DNA of 9,272 nt. Origin: Candidatus Atribacteria bacterium (lineage in GTDB: Bacteria > Atribacterota > Atribacteria > Atribacterales > Atribacteraceae). The translations under genes and the position numbers were made by a program. The stretch is taken from the NCBI GenBank assembly GCA_026390275.1, contig JAPLGF010000357.1, positions 1-9,272 of the forward strand, in the 5' to 3' direction. The notes under the pieces were generated by a model that saw nothing but the letters and a program-made list of their open reading frames with translations, did no database searches and was not told the origin of the DNA. Shown one piece after another: positions 1 to 7,196 of the stretch (within the stretch, counting starts at the first letter, position 1; the number at the start of each line of letters is the position of its first letter).

Positions 1-1
1 T

Positions 2-868
2 CAGGCTTTTCTCCGCTTCCAACGACCGGTGGCGCAGATCCTTTTAGCCCCCGAAGACATCAGTAACCGGCATAAATATCTCAATGCCCGGAATACTCTG
101 GAAACACTCCTCGATCTGGGGGTGGTTCCGATCGTTAATGAAAATGACACGGTGGCCATTGAAGAACTGAAATTTGGTGATAATGATCGTCTTTCTGCCC
201 TGGTGGCTTCCTTAGTCGATGCTCAGTTGCTCATCATTCTTTCGGATGTGGATGGCCTCTTTTCCGCAGACCCCAAAAAAGATCCCACCGCCACTTTGAT
301 ACCAGAAGTACCACGGGTTAGTAGCGATATTGAGAGCATGGCAGGAGGAGAAGGAACCACGGTTTCCACGGGCGGGATGAAATCTAAGGTCCTGGCAGCC
401 CGTATAGCGTCAATTTCCGGAGCCGGGGTGATCCTGGCTTCAGGAAAGGATTTTGGAATTCTCCATCGTATCATGCACGGAGAGACGGTGGGGACTTTTT
501 TCTATCCCCAACCGGAAACTCTTAAAAATCGCAAGAGATGGATCGCATTCGGCATGATGATACACGGAAAAATTTTCATCGATTTCGGGGCTGCTGAGGC
601 ATTGCTGCAAAACAAAAGCCTGCTTCCGGCGGGGATACGAAAAGTAACCGGAACCTTTGATGTGGGAGATTGTGTCGAAATCATGGATGAAACCGGGTGT
701 TTGATGGGGAGGGGAATGGTGAACTATTCATCCACCGAATTAAAAAAAATTCACGGTCTTCATTCTACCGAGCTCAGAGTGATCTTTCCGGATCGCATTT
801 TTGAGGAAGAAGTCATTCACATTGATAATATGGTATTATTTCATCGGGAGGAGAAAGAAAATGTCTGA
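2..868 (+). CDS. proB: Glutamate 5-kinase, 3' part (5' end outside window)
   Basis: Glutamate 5-kinase phosphorylates L-glutamate with ATP to gamma-glutamyl phosphate, the first step of proline synthesis, in the cytoplasm. The reading frame is open to the left edge, so the gene is truncated by the window; 288 residues are visible and roughly 75-85 N-terminal residues are missing compared with the usual ~367. Seen directly: YLNARNTL, the NENDTV substrate/nucleotide segment, FGDNDRLSA, SDVDGLFSADP and the STGGMKSK segment of the amino-acid kinase fold. A C-terminal PUA domain follows from about visible residue 187 (GKIFIDFGAAEALL, then VGDCVEI and GRGMVNYSS). The PUA domain is typical of bacterial ProB. 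A GTG at 29 is in frame but lies inside the conserved kinase domain, so it is not the true start. The last 8 bases overlap the proA start, which fits coupled translation of the pathway's two enzymes. Confidence 0.97.
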   Translation, partial: QAFLRFQRPVAQILLAPEDISNRHKYLNARNTLETLLDLGVVPIVNENDTVAIEELKFGDNDRLSALVASLVDAQLLIILSDVDGLFSADPKKDPTATLIPEVPRVSSDIESMAGGEGTTVSTGGMKSKVLAARIASISGAGVILASGKDFGILHRIMHGETVGTFFYPQPETLKNRKRWIAFGMMIHGKIFIDFGAAEALLQNKSLLPAGIRKVTGTFDVGDCVEIMDETGCLMGRGMVNYSSTELKKIHGLHSTELRVIFPDRIFEEEVIHIDNMVLFHREEKENV

Positions 869-2111
869 CCAGATCCAGTCCCTTGCCCAGCGAGCCAGAT
901 CGTCTTCTTTCGTTCTCATGAATGCTTCCACCGGAGTGAAAAACCATTTTCTTTTCGCCTTAGCTGAACGTCTGGAGAATGAAAAGGACGCCATTTTGCG
1001 GGAGAACCAGAGAGATGTCGAAACTGCACTTCTTTCCGGAATGAAATCGGCTTTTATTGATCGTCTCCTCCTCCATGAAAAACGTATCGAGGAGATGTCT
1101 CTCGGGCTGCGCCGGGTGGCCGGTCTTCCCGACCCGGTTGGGGAAGTTTTGGAAGGGGTTCGGAGGCCCAATGGGTTACTGATTAACAAGGTGAGAGTTC
1201 CCCTGGGAGTGCTGGCTATCATTTTCGAGGCCCGTCCCAATGTAACCGTAGATAGTATCGGCCTGGCGGTGAAATCGGGGAATACGGTTTTGCTCCGCGG
1301 GAGCAGTTCCACCATTCATTCTAACCGGTTTTTAGTGGCTTTAGCGCGTACCGCCTTGAAAGAGAGCGGTCTCCCTGAGGATGCAGTGAGCCTGGTAGAG
1401 AGTACCAGCCATGAGGATGTGAAGACCCTGTTGTCTTTGAGAGAATACATTGATGTTGCCATTCCCCGGGGAGGTGCTCACCTGATTCAGAATGTGGTGG
1501 AACATTCTCTCATTCCGGTGATAGAAACTGGAGTGGGGAATTGCCATGTTTACGTGGATGATCCAGCGGACCTGGTCATGGCGGAACGAATCATTCTCAA
1601 TGCCAAGACGCAACGGCCCAGTGTATGTAATGCGGCGGAAACCCTTCTGGTCCATCAGGCGGTTGCTCCGGTATTCCTCCCCCTGGTCATCACCGCTCTC
1701 CGGGAGAAGGGGGTCGAAATTAGGGGGTGTGACATGGTGAAGCGTTATGTTCCGGATGTCATCCCGGCTACTGAAGAAGACTGGGTGACCGAGTATCTTG
1801 ATTTGATTCTGGCTGTGAAAGTGGTACCGGATTTAGCGGAAGCCATTCGTCATATTAACCAGTATGGAACCAGGCATTCGGAAGCGATCGTGACCCGGGA
1901 TTATACTCACGCTCAGGAATTTCTTGCCCGAATTGATGCGGCAGTGGTATATGTGAATGCCTCGACTCGTTTTACCGATGGTGAACAATTTGGGATGGGG
2001 GCGGAGATAGGAATCAGTACTCAAAAGCTCCATGCTCGGGGGCCAATGGGACTCCGCGAGCTAACAACCACCAAATTTGTGGTGTATGGTTCTGGTCAGG
2101 TGAGAGAATAA
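861..2111 (+). CDS. proA: Gamma-glutamyl phosphate reductase
   Basis: This NADPH-dependent enzyme reduces gamma-glutamyl phosphate to glutamate-5-semialdehyde, the second step of proline synthesis; it belongs to the aldehyde dehydrogenase superfamily and is cytoplasmic. The 416-residue product matches the usual length (~417). Visible hallmarks are FEARPNVTVDSIGLAVKSGN, the cofactor-side LLRGSS segment, and the catalytic cysteine C256 in QRPSVCNAAETLLV. Near the C-terminus there is FTDGEQFGMGAEIGIST followed by RGPMGLREL. The ATG at 861 is chosen because the purine-rich GGGAGGAG at 846-853 sits at good spacing and the protein then begins MSDQIQSLAQRAR, as expected; an in-frame upstream start at 801 would only add residues overlapping proB. 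The start overlaps the proB stop by 8 bases. Its unstable substrate is usually thought to be passed from ProB, so tight co-expression makes sense. Confidence 0.98.
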   Translation: MSDQIQSLAQRARSSSFVLMNASTGVKNHFLFALAERLENEKDAILRENQRDVETALLSGMKSAFIDRLLLHEKRIEEMSLGLRRVAGLPDPVGEVLEGVRRPNGLLINKVRVPLGVLAIIFEARPNVTVDSIGLAVKSGNTVLLRGSSSTIHSNRFLVALARTALKESGLPEDAVSLVESTSHEDVKTLLSLREYIDVAIPRGGAHLIQNVVEHSLIPVIETGVGNCHVYVDDPADLVMAERIILNAKTQRPSVCNAAETLLVHQAVAPVFLPLVITALREKGVEIRGCDMVKRYVPDVIPATEEDWVTEYLDLILAVKVVPDLAEAIRHINQYGTRHSEAIVTRDYTHAQEFLARIDAAVVYVNASTRFTDGEQFGMGAEIGISTQKLHARGPMGLRELTTTKFVVYGSGQVRE

Positions 2112-2153
2112 TTTGAGAGTTGGCGAAAAAAACCGGTTGGTAACGGATCTGGG

Positions 2154-2159
2154 AAGGAG
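2154..2159 (+). promoter_or_regulatory. Ribosome binding site fixing the TTG start of nadD
   Basis: AAGGAG lies 9 bases before the TTG at 2169. It supports a non-ATG start, since no ATG lies in frame between the proA stop and the nucleotide-binding motif except the internal one in GIMGGTFDP, which is too late. Confidence 0.75.
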
Positions 2160-2168
2160 AAAGGTCCA

Positions 2169-2759
2169 TTGGTAAAAAAAGGAATCATGGGTGGAACCTT
2201 TGATCCCATCCACCTCGGTCATCTGGTCACCGCGGAAGAAGTCAGGGATTACTTTCAGCTGGAAGAAGTTGTTTTTGTTCCCTCTGCTCGCCCACCTCAT
2301 AAAGTTGGCCAGACCATTACCGATTCGGAACATCGATATCTGATGGCCGTCATGGCTACCATCACCAATCCTTTTTTTCAGGTCTCGCGGGTGGAGATGG
2401 AACGACCAGGCCCATCCTATGCAGTGGATACGGTTCGTTTTTTTCGTGAAAAATGGGGCCAGGAGATCGAGATCTATTTCATAACCGGAGCTGATGCGTT
2501 CGCGCAAATCCGTGCTTGGAACAATCCAGATCAACTCTTTGAACTCAGTACGTTCGTGGCTGCCTCGCGTCCCGGATACAAGCTGGTTGGCTGGGAAGGG
2601 AAATACCGTTCCCGGGTCAAGACCATCGAGGTTTCTGCTCTGGCGATTTCGTCGTCTGAGATTCGGAGGAGGGTTCGGAATAAGGAATCAATTAAATACC
2701 TGGTTTCGGAATCAGTCGAAAATTACATCAATAAGAATGGTCTCTATGCCGGTGATTAA
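2169..2759 (+). CDS. nadD: Nicotinate-nucleotide adenylyltransferase
   Basis: NadD transfers AMP from ATP to nicotinate mononucleotide, giving deamido-NAD, in the central route of NAD synthesis. The 196-residue protein has the nucleotidyltransferase signature GTFDPIHLGHL near its N-terminus (GxFDPxHxGH), then VPSARPPHK, ITGADAFAQIRAWNNPDQL, the ASRPGY segment and the C-terminal ISSSEIRRRVR motif (ISSTxIR type). All are diagnostic for NadD rather than for other HIGH-motif adenylyltransferases such as CoaD. The start is a TTG, chosen from the AAGGAG at 2154-2159. The gene follows proA after 57 bases and its 3' end overlaps yqeK. The nadD-yqeK-LCP-rsfS order is a common bacterial arrangement. 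Confidence 0.97.
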   Translation: MVKKGIMGGTFDPIHLGHLVTAEEVRDYFQLEEVVFVPSARPPHKVGQTITDSEHRYLMAVMATITNPFFQVSRVEMERPGPSYAVDTVRFFREKWGQEIEIYFITGADAFAQIRAWNNPDQLFELSTFVAASRPGYKLVGWEGKYRSRVKTIEVSALAISSSEIRRRVRNKESIKYLVSESVENYINKNGLYAGD

Positions 2760-3318
2760 CTCCATCATTGAGTGGTTAGAACAGACCCTCACTCCGCATC
2801 GTTATGACCACTCTTTTGGTGTGGCCGAGGAATCTCGCAAAATTGCGGAACTGTTCCATTCTGATAGCGAGAAAGCTTATCTCACCGGTCTCATTCATGA
2901 TTCTGCCCGAACCCAACCGGCCGAAGTCCTTCGTTCCTGTCTCCCTTCCTTTTTTCTTCCCGTTGGTTCCTTGATTCCGGAGATATTCCATGCCTTTGCT
3001 GGTCCTTACTTCATCATGGAAAAATTTGGGATCACGGATTATTCCGTTTTGCATGCCGTTTGCTGGCATGCAACTGCCTGTGCAGATATGACAGATTTTG
3101 ATAAAATACTTTTCATAGCCGACATGACTGAACCAGGGCGGACTTTTCCGGACGCCAAAGTCCTGCGGGAATCCTTATTACTTGGTCTCTCAAGAACCTA
3201 TGTAAAAGCTTTAGAATGTAAGTTACGGTATCTTTTCCGTTCACAAAAGATTATTTATCCATCCAGTCTTGATGCCTGGAATAAAGAGGTTACTCGTATG
3301 TCCGAAGGATGTTACTAG
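2746..3318 (+). CDS. yqeK: YqeK-family HD-domain hydrolase (probable symmetrical Ap4A hydrolase)
   Basis: YqeK proteins are HD-superfamily metal-dependent hydrolases; characterised members split diadenosine tetraphosphate into two ADP. The 190-residue product is close to the family's usual ~190. Visible metal-ligand candidates are H22 (RYDHSFGVA), the H51-D52 pair in GLIHDSART, H82 (FHAFAG), H108 (CWHATA) and D126 in ILFIADMTEPGR; the ADxxEPxR signature is typical of YqeK. The start is uncertain: ATG 2737, ATG 2746 and GTG 2752 are all in frame, and none has a good ribosome binding site. ATG 2746 is picked because it gives the usual N-terminal length. All three overlap the end of nadD, so translation probably depends on ribosomes terminating there. 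The HD motif reads HDSAR rather than the frequent HDYAK. I infer an intact active site. Confidence 0.93.
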   Translation: MPVINSIIEWLEQTLTPHRYDHSFGVAEESRKIAELFHSDSEKAYLTGLIHDSARTQPAEVLRSCLPSFFLPVGSLIPEIFHAFAGPYFIMEKFGITDYSVLHAVCWHATACADMTDFDKILFIADMTEPGRTFPDAKVLRESLLLGLSRTYVKALECKLRYLFRSQKIIYPSSLDAWNKEVTRMSEGCY

Positions 3319-4205
3319 AAGTGGGAAAGCGGAAAAGGAATTGGAAGATCCTGTATATCTTTCTGGGTATCCTGCTGGGGGGATCCGTTTTTTTTGGGCT
3401 CAACCAACCGATACGGAACCAGGTGGTCAAGACGGTGATGGGGTATAAACAACCTGAAAATACCTGTATTCTGGTGGTGGGACAAGACAGCGTTAAACCC
3501 CTGCGAAGTGACACCATTATCCTTGTGTGTATGAATGTCCACAGCGGAGAGATCATGCTCTATTCTGTCCCCCGGGATTCCCGATTGGAAGTTTCCGAGA
3601 ATGGTTTTGATAAAATTAATCATTCGTATGCCAGGGGAGGGATCAAACTCCTCAAGGGAACCCTGGAGAAAAACTTGGGGTTAACTATCCCCTACACTGT
3701 GGAAACGGATTACCAGGGATTTGAGGTGGTGATCGACACCTTGGGCGGTGTAGAGATCGACGTGGAGAAACCGATGAAGTATATCGATAAAGCCCAGGAT
3801 CTCAATATCGACATTCCAGCGGGGAAGCAACGACTGAGTGGTCAGAAAGCCCTGCAATACGTCCGATTCCGAAATGACAAGCTGGGAGACATCGGACGGA
3901 TCAAGAGACAGCAGAAATTCTTGGAAGCGATGCTTAATGAAATGGACAATCCACTCCATCTTCCTAAAATCCCTCAGATCATGGAACAGCTCCGGCAGGC
4001 ATTAGTGACCAACATACCGGGCGATGAAATCGTGAATTTAGCTCTCTGGTTTAAGGGTCTCAAACAAAGGATGGTATCCATGGAAATGATGGCGGGAGAG
4101 CCAGTGTATATTGAAGGGGTCAGTTATTGGGAACCCCATTTGGATGCTTCCCGCCAGATGATTCATGATTTTTTTACCAAGGAGAAAAAACAGGGTGAAC
4201 AATAA
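3309..4205 (+). CDS. LytR-CpsA-Psr (LCP) family cell-wall glycopolymer transferase
   Basis: LCP proteins are membrane-anchored enzymes that transfer undecaprenyl-linked glycopolymers onto peptidoglycan or other acceptors at the outer face of the membrane. This 298-residue protein has a short basic N-terminus, one membrane segment (about residues 14-31, ILYIFLGILLGG onward), and an LCP domain. Its landmarks are R66-S67-D68 in RSDTIIL, the PRDSR motif at 88-92, KINHSYARGG at about 102-111, GGVEIDV, and the VRFRND..GDIGRIKRQQ block from residue 185. The conserved arginines and aspartates that bind the lipid pyrophosphate are present. The start is ambiguous: ATG 3309 overlaps yqeK by 10 bases but has no spaced ribosome binding site. 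In-frame GTG 3321 lies 11 bases after GAAGGA (3304-3309) and is a real alternative. The acceptor cannot be told from sequence. Confidence 0.93.
   Translation: MLLEVGKRKRNWKILYIFLGILLGGSVFFGLNQPIRNQVVKTVMGYKQPENTCILVVGQDSVKPLRSDTIILVCMNVHSGEIMLYSVPRDSRLEVSENGFDKINHSYARGGIKLLKGTLEKNLGLTIPYTVETDYQGFEVVIDTLGGVEIDVEKPMKYIDKAQDLNIDIPAGKQRLSGQKALQYVRFRNDKLGDIGRIKRQQKFLEAMLNEMDNPLHLPKIPQIMEQLRQALVTNIPGDEIVNLALWFKGLKQRMVSMEMMAGEPVYIEGVSYWEPHLDASRQMIHDFFTKEKKQGEQ
4179..4184 (+). promoter_or_regulatory. Ribosome binding site fixing the GTG start of rsfS
   Basis: AAGGAG lies 10 bases before GTG 4195, inside the last codons of the LCP gene. It favours this start over an upstream in-frame ATG at 4165, which would add a basic MIFLPRRKNR stretch not expected in the family. 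Confidence 0.7.
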
Positions 4206-4569
4206 AGAAGAATGTTTTGTTGCTCTTCAGGCAGCGGAGGAAAAAAAGGCACGTGATATTGTCATTTTTGATCTGCGAGAGGTTTTTCCGGTTGCCGATT
4301 TTTGGCTTATTTGTAGTGCTCCCACTACGATCCAGACCAAAACCATATCCGATACCATTCAAATGAAATTCAAGGAATGGTCAGTTCTTCCCTACCACGT
4401 GGAAGGGGAAGAGACCGGAGAATGGATTCTCATTGACTATGGGGATCTCATCATTCACATTTTTCGTGAAGAAGAACGTATCTTCTATCAATTAGAGAAG
4501 TTGTGGAGGAACGCCCGTCTGGTTTATTCCCCAAAACAGGATCTCAATGTACTGGATGAAATTCATTGA
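4195..4569 (+). CDS. rsfS: Ribosomal silencing factor RsfS (DUF143/Iojap family)
   Basis: RsfS binds ribosomal protein uL14 on the 50S subunit and blocks joining with the 30S subunit, lowering translation under starvation. The 124-residue product carries the family pattern: ARDIVIFDLREVFPVADFWLIC, a TTIQTKTISDTI helix, the VEGEETGEWILIDYGDLIIHIF strand block (family: eG...g.WvllDygdvvvHvF) and the final EEERIFYQLEKLW. The last ~20 residues (RNARLVYSPKQ onward) extend beyond the conserved domain and look unremarkable. GTG 4195 is chosen because of the AAGGAG at 4179-4184; it overlaps the LCP stop by 11 bases. It is the last gene of the run that begins with proB, and a new promoter overlaps its stop codon. 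Confidence 0.95.
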   Translation: MNNKEECFVALQAAEEKKARDIVIFDLREVFPVADFWLICSAPTTIQTKTISDTIQMKFKEWSVLPYHVEGEETGEWILIDYGDLIIHIFREEERIFYQLEKLWRNARLVYSPKQDLNVLDEIH

Positions 4570-4593
4570 CATCTCCTTCCCGGTTGTGATACT
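4566..4593 (+). promoter_or_regulatory. Probable sigma-70-type promoter for metK
   Basis: A perfect -35 hexamer TTGACA (4566-4571) overlaps the rsfS stop. It is separated by 16 bases from GATACT (4588-4593), which matches four of six -10 positions and is preceded by TGT at 4585-4587, an extended -10 element. Transcription would start near 4600, leaving a leader of about 140 nt before metK. The match is seen in the sequence; use of the site is inference. Confidence 0.55.
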
Positions 4594-4599
4594 TTACTC

Positions 4600-4739
4600 A
4601 CTTGAGTTCTGTCGATCCCAGGGACTCGCTTTCCTGTCACGAAATCATAGAGAGAAAACCCGATGGGAAAAATGACCAATGCAGTCTCGCTCCACCATGA
4701 GAAATAAATGTTCAGTTGAAAGAAAAGGGAGGATGTGAC
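4600..4739 (+). other. metK 5' leader with no recognised regulatory RNA
   Basis: This is the longest non-coding stretch, from the predicted transcription start to metK. It can form two mutually exclusive short hairpins. In one, GAGTTC 4604-4609 pairs with GGACTC 4622-4627; in the other, CAGGGA 4619-4624 pairs with TTCCTG 4631-4636. Both rely on one G-U pair. The GGCAACC core of the SAM-I (S-box) riboswitch is absent, and no terminator with a T run is present. A 14-codon open frame at 4663-4707 has no convincing ribosome binding site. A regulatory role is possible but not shown. Confidence 0.35.
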
Positions 4740-5873
4740 ATGTCAGAAAAAACGTTTCAGTTCACATCGGAGTCAGTGACTGAAGGTCATCCCGACAAAA
4801 TGGCTGATCAGATATCGGATTCGATTCTGGATGCAATTTACACCCTCGATCCCCAGGGACGAGTTGCCGTGGAAACGCTGGTGGCGACAGGAATGGTCAT
4901 GATTGCCGGCCAGGTGAGTACATCGTGTTATGTTGATATACCACGTATTGCCCGTGATACCATCCGGGATATTGGATACACCCGGGCGAAATTTGGTTTT
5001 GATTACGCCACCTGTGCTATCCTGACTGCCATTGATGAACAGTCTGCCGATATTGCCTTAGGAGCTGGGGATCAAGGGATGATGTTCGGTTATGCCTGCA
5101 ATGAAACTCCCGAGATGATGCCTTTCCCCATAGCTATGGCGCACCGGTTGGCCATGCGACTCTCTGAGGTCCGAAAAAAGGGAATTGTGAATTATCTTCG
5201 CCCGGACGGGAAGACACAGGTGACCGTGAATTATAAGAATGGAATTCCCCGGAACATCGATACCATCATTGTCTCGACCCAACACCATCCCGATACGGCT
5301 CATCAGGAGCTGGAAAGGGATATGTTTGAGGAAGTGATTAAGCCGGTGATTCCCAAAGAGTTTTTGGATGCGAAGACTCGCATTCTGGTTAATCCCACCG
5401 GCCGGTTTGTGGTTGGCGGGCCACAAGGTGATACCGGTCTCACCGGGAGAAAAATTATTGTCGATACCTACGGTGGATTCGGTCGTCATGGAGGCGGTTG
5501 TTTTTCTGGAAAAGATCCCACGAAAGTGGACCGTTCGGCAAGTTACGCCGCCCGTTATGTCGCCAAGAATATCGTGGCTGCTAATCTGGCAGATAAGTGT
5601 GAAATTCAGGTGGCTTATGCCATCGGAGTTGCCAATCCGGTTTCCGTTTCTGTCGACACTTTTGGAACGGGGAAAGTGTCCGACGAAAAAATTCTGGAAA
5701 TTGTCAAGAAGGTTTTTGATCTCCGTCCCGGAGCCATTATCCGGGAATTGAATCTCCGGCGGCCAATTTATCGGAAAACGGCGGCCTACGGACATTTTGG
5801 TCGTCTGGATCCTGATTTTACCTGGGAGAAAACTGATAAAGTTCGTATCATTTCCGATTTGGCCGGACTGTGA
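4740..5873 (+). CDS. metK: S-adenosylmethionine synthetase
   Basis: MetK condenses methionine and ATP to S-adenosylmethionine, the main methyl donor, in the cytoplasm. The 377-residue product is close to the family length (~384 in E. coli). Seen directly: TSESVTEGHPDKMADQISD at the N-terminus with catalytic H17 and D19, GAGDQGMMFGYA at 108-119, NPTGRFVVGGPQGDTGLTGRK, and the phosphate-binding HGGGCFSGKDPTKVDRSA block from H250. Position 254 is cysteine where many homologues have alanine (GGGAFSGKD); I regard this as a tolerated variant. ATG 4740 is chosen because AGGGAGG at 4726-4732 is 7 bases upstream; an in-frame start at 4716 would lie before that site. The hydrolase gene follows after 11 bases, so both genes are probably co-transcribed from the promoter at 4566. 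Confidence 0.98.
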   Translation: MSEKTFQFTSESVTEGHPDKMADQISDSILDAIYTLDPQGRVAVETLVATGMVMIAGQVSTSCYVDIPRIARDTIRDIGYTRAKFGFDYATCAILTAIDEQSADIALGAGDQGMMFGYACNETPEMMPFPIAMAHRLAMRLSEVRKKGIVNYLRPDGKTQVTVNYKNGIPRNIDTIIVSTQHHPDTAHQELERDMFEEVIKPVIPKEFLDAKTRILVNPTGRFVVGGPQGDTGLTGRKIIVDTYGGFGRHGGGCFSGKDPTKVDRSASYAARYVAKNIVAANLADKCEIQVAYAIGVANPVSVSVDTFGTGKVSDEKILEIVKKVFDLRPGAIIRELNLRRPIYRKTAAYGHFGRLDPDFTWEKTDKVRIISDLAGL

Positions 5874-5884
5874 GGGAGTGTTTT

Positions 5885-7141
5885 ATGGACTATCATGTAT
5901 CCGATCTGGCTTTCGTATCTGAGGGTCGAAAAAAGATTGAATGGGTGCAGCGGGAAATGCCGGTGGTGTCGGGTATTGCTGCCGGGTGGAAAAATACAAA
6001 ACCTCTCCAGGGGGTGCGAATCGCTGCCTGTCTTCATGTCACCTCGGAGACTGCTGTTTTGATGACCGCCCTGAAAGAGGGGGGGGCAGAAGTTCGTTTA
6101 TGTGCCTCGAATCCGCTCAGTACTCAGGACGAAATTGCTTCCTCTCTGGTGCAGGATTTTGGTATTTCTGTTTTTGCCGTTCGGGGGGAAGACCGGGAGA
6201 CCTATTATCAGCATATTGAGAGCGTTCTTTCTTTTCAGCCCCAGGTGACGATGGACGATGGAGCTGATCTGGTTTCGACCCTGCATCAAAAAGGAGGAAA
6301 TCTCCTGGCAGGAGTCATGGGTGGGACCGAAGAAACCACCACCGGGGTGACCAGACTGCGCAGTATGGCGTACCATGCCAAACTCCGGTACCCGGTTATT
6401 GCCGTGAATGATGCCGATACCAAACACCTTTTTGATAACCGGTACGGAACGGGTCAGAGTACTCTGGAAGGAATTCTCCGTGTCACCCATATTCTTTTGA
6501 GTGGACGTCGTTGTGTGGTGGTGGGATATGGCTGGTGTGGACGGGGTATTGCGCTGCGGGCCCGCGGGATGGGGGCCCGGGTGGCGGTGGTGGAAGTGGA
6601 TCCCGTTAAAGCCCTGGAAGCCTTGATGGATGGAAATGAAGTCCTGTCCATGACCCAGGCTGCGGCCTGGGGGGATCTTTTTATCACCGTAACCGGAGAT
6701 ATTTCTGTTATTCGGAAAGAGCATTTTTTCCTGATGAATGATGGAGCCATCCTCTCCAATTCCGGACATTTCAACGTAGAAATCGATATCGAAGATTTGG
6801 AAAAGGTCAGCGTAAATAAGCGAAGTGTCCGTTCCATGGTGGATGAATACACATTGGCGAATGGGAAAAGGATCTATCTCTTGGGTGAAGGGCGATTGGT
6901 GAATTTAACCTGTGCGGAAGGCCATCCCCCCATGGTGATGGATATGAGTTTCGCAAATCAGGCGTTATCTGTGCAATATATAAAAGAACACGTTTCTGAT
7001 CTCAGGCCTGAGGTGTATACAGTACCCCAGGAAATTGATCAAGAGGTGGCTCGTTTGAAGCTTTCTTCCCTCTCCGTGGAGATCGAAAAACTGACTGAAA
7101 AACAGATCCAATACCTTTCTTCCTGGGAAATGGGTACTTAG
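5885..7141 (+). CDS. ahcY: Adenosylhomocysteinase (short, thermophile/archaeal-type)
   Basis: This NAD-containing enzyme cleaves S-adenosylhomocysteine to adenosine and homocysteine, removing the product that inhibits methyltransferases. The 418-residue protein shows CLHVTSETAVLMTAL, SNPLSTQDEIASSL, DDGADL (124-129), the GGTEETTTGV loop, NDADTKHLFDNRYGTGQST with K180 and D184, and the Rossmann NAD motif GYGWCG (G214, G216, G219). It lacks the C-terminal extension ending in KPxxYRY that reaches the neighbour subunit's NAD in mesophilic forms, and ends YLSSWEMGT instead. FDNRYGTGQST and the short tail resemble Thermotoga and methanogen enzymes; at least one methanogen member has been reported to prefer S-inosylhomocysteine, so the substrate should be kept open. 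ATG 5885 follows AGGGAG (5873-5878) by 6 bases. That site overlaps the metK stop, which links their translation. Confidence 0.95.
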   Translation: MDYHVSDLAFVSEGRKKIEWVQREMPVVSGIAAGWKNTKPLQGVRIAACLHVTSETAVLMTALKEGGAEVRLCASNPLSTQDEIASSLVQDFGISVFAVRGEDRETYYQHIESVLSFQPQVTMDDGADLVSTLHQKGGNLLAGVMGGTEETTTGVTRLRSMAYHAKLRYPVIAVNDADTKHLFDNRYGTGQSTLEGILRVTHILLSGRRCVVVGYGWCGRGIALRARGMGARVAVVEVDPVKALEALMDGNEVLSMTQAAAWGDLFITVTGDISVIRKEHFFLMNDGAILSNSGHFNVEIDIEDLEKVSVNKRSVRSMVDEYTLANGKRIYLLGEGRLVNLTCAEGHPPMVMDMSFANQALSVQYIKEHVSDLRPEVYTVPQEIDQEVARLKLSSLSVEIEKLTEKQIQYLSSWEMGT

Positions 7142-7148
7142 AAGTGGT

Positions 7149-7170
7149 CCCCGCCAGATGTGGGGTGGGG
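7149..7170 (+). other. GC-rich hairpin just after the hydrolase gene
   Basis: CCCCGCC (7149-7155) can pair with GGTGGGG (7164-7170), one pair being G-U, around an 8-base loop, 7 bases after the stop codon. No T run follows, so it is not a standard intrinsic terminator. It could still stabilise the mRNA 3' end or act as a weak terminator. Confidence 0.35.
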
Positions 7171-7182
7171 GAGTATTAAAAA

Positions 7183-7188
7183 TACAAT
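7183..7188 (+). promoter_or_regulatory. Candidate -10 element for the rpsF operon
   Basis: TACAAT matches five of six -10 consensus bases in a short AT-rich patch (7173-7190). The expected -35 position, about 17 bases upstream, is G-rich and does not resemble TTGACA, so the call is weak. A start near 7195 would place the leader structure at the very 5' end of the transcript. Confidence 0.35.
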
Positions 7189-7196
7189 TTATGAGG

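Noticed and set aside
836..1315. Minus-strand open frame (159 codons) opposite proA
   Set aside because: It lies entirely over conserved proA sequence; the Ser/Arg-rich translation is typical of an antisense shadow.
4640..4685. Partial resemblance to an S-box (SAM-I) riboswitch: ATCATAGAGAG followed by CCCGATG upstream of metK
   Set aside because: The invariant GGCAACC segment, the expected closing P1 helix and a terminator are all missing, and the matching pieces are short enough to arise by chance.
4663..4707. Short open frame (14 codons, MGKMTNAVSLHHEK) in the metK leader as a possible leader peptide
   Set aside because: It has no clear ribosome binding site and only two methionines, and no attenuator hairpin follows it.
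5058..5795. Long minus-strand open frame (245 codons) opposite metK
   Set aside because: metK on the + strand is fully conserved across this span; the reverse translation shows no recognisable domain and no upstream ribosome binding site, so it is a codon-bias shadow.
6098..6769. Minus-strand open frame (223 codons) opposite the adenosylhomocysteinase gene
   Set aside because: It is the complement of a conserved gene; the His/Gly/Pro-rich translation resembles no protein family.
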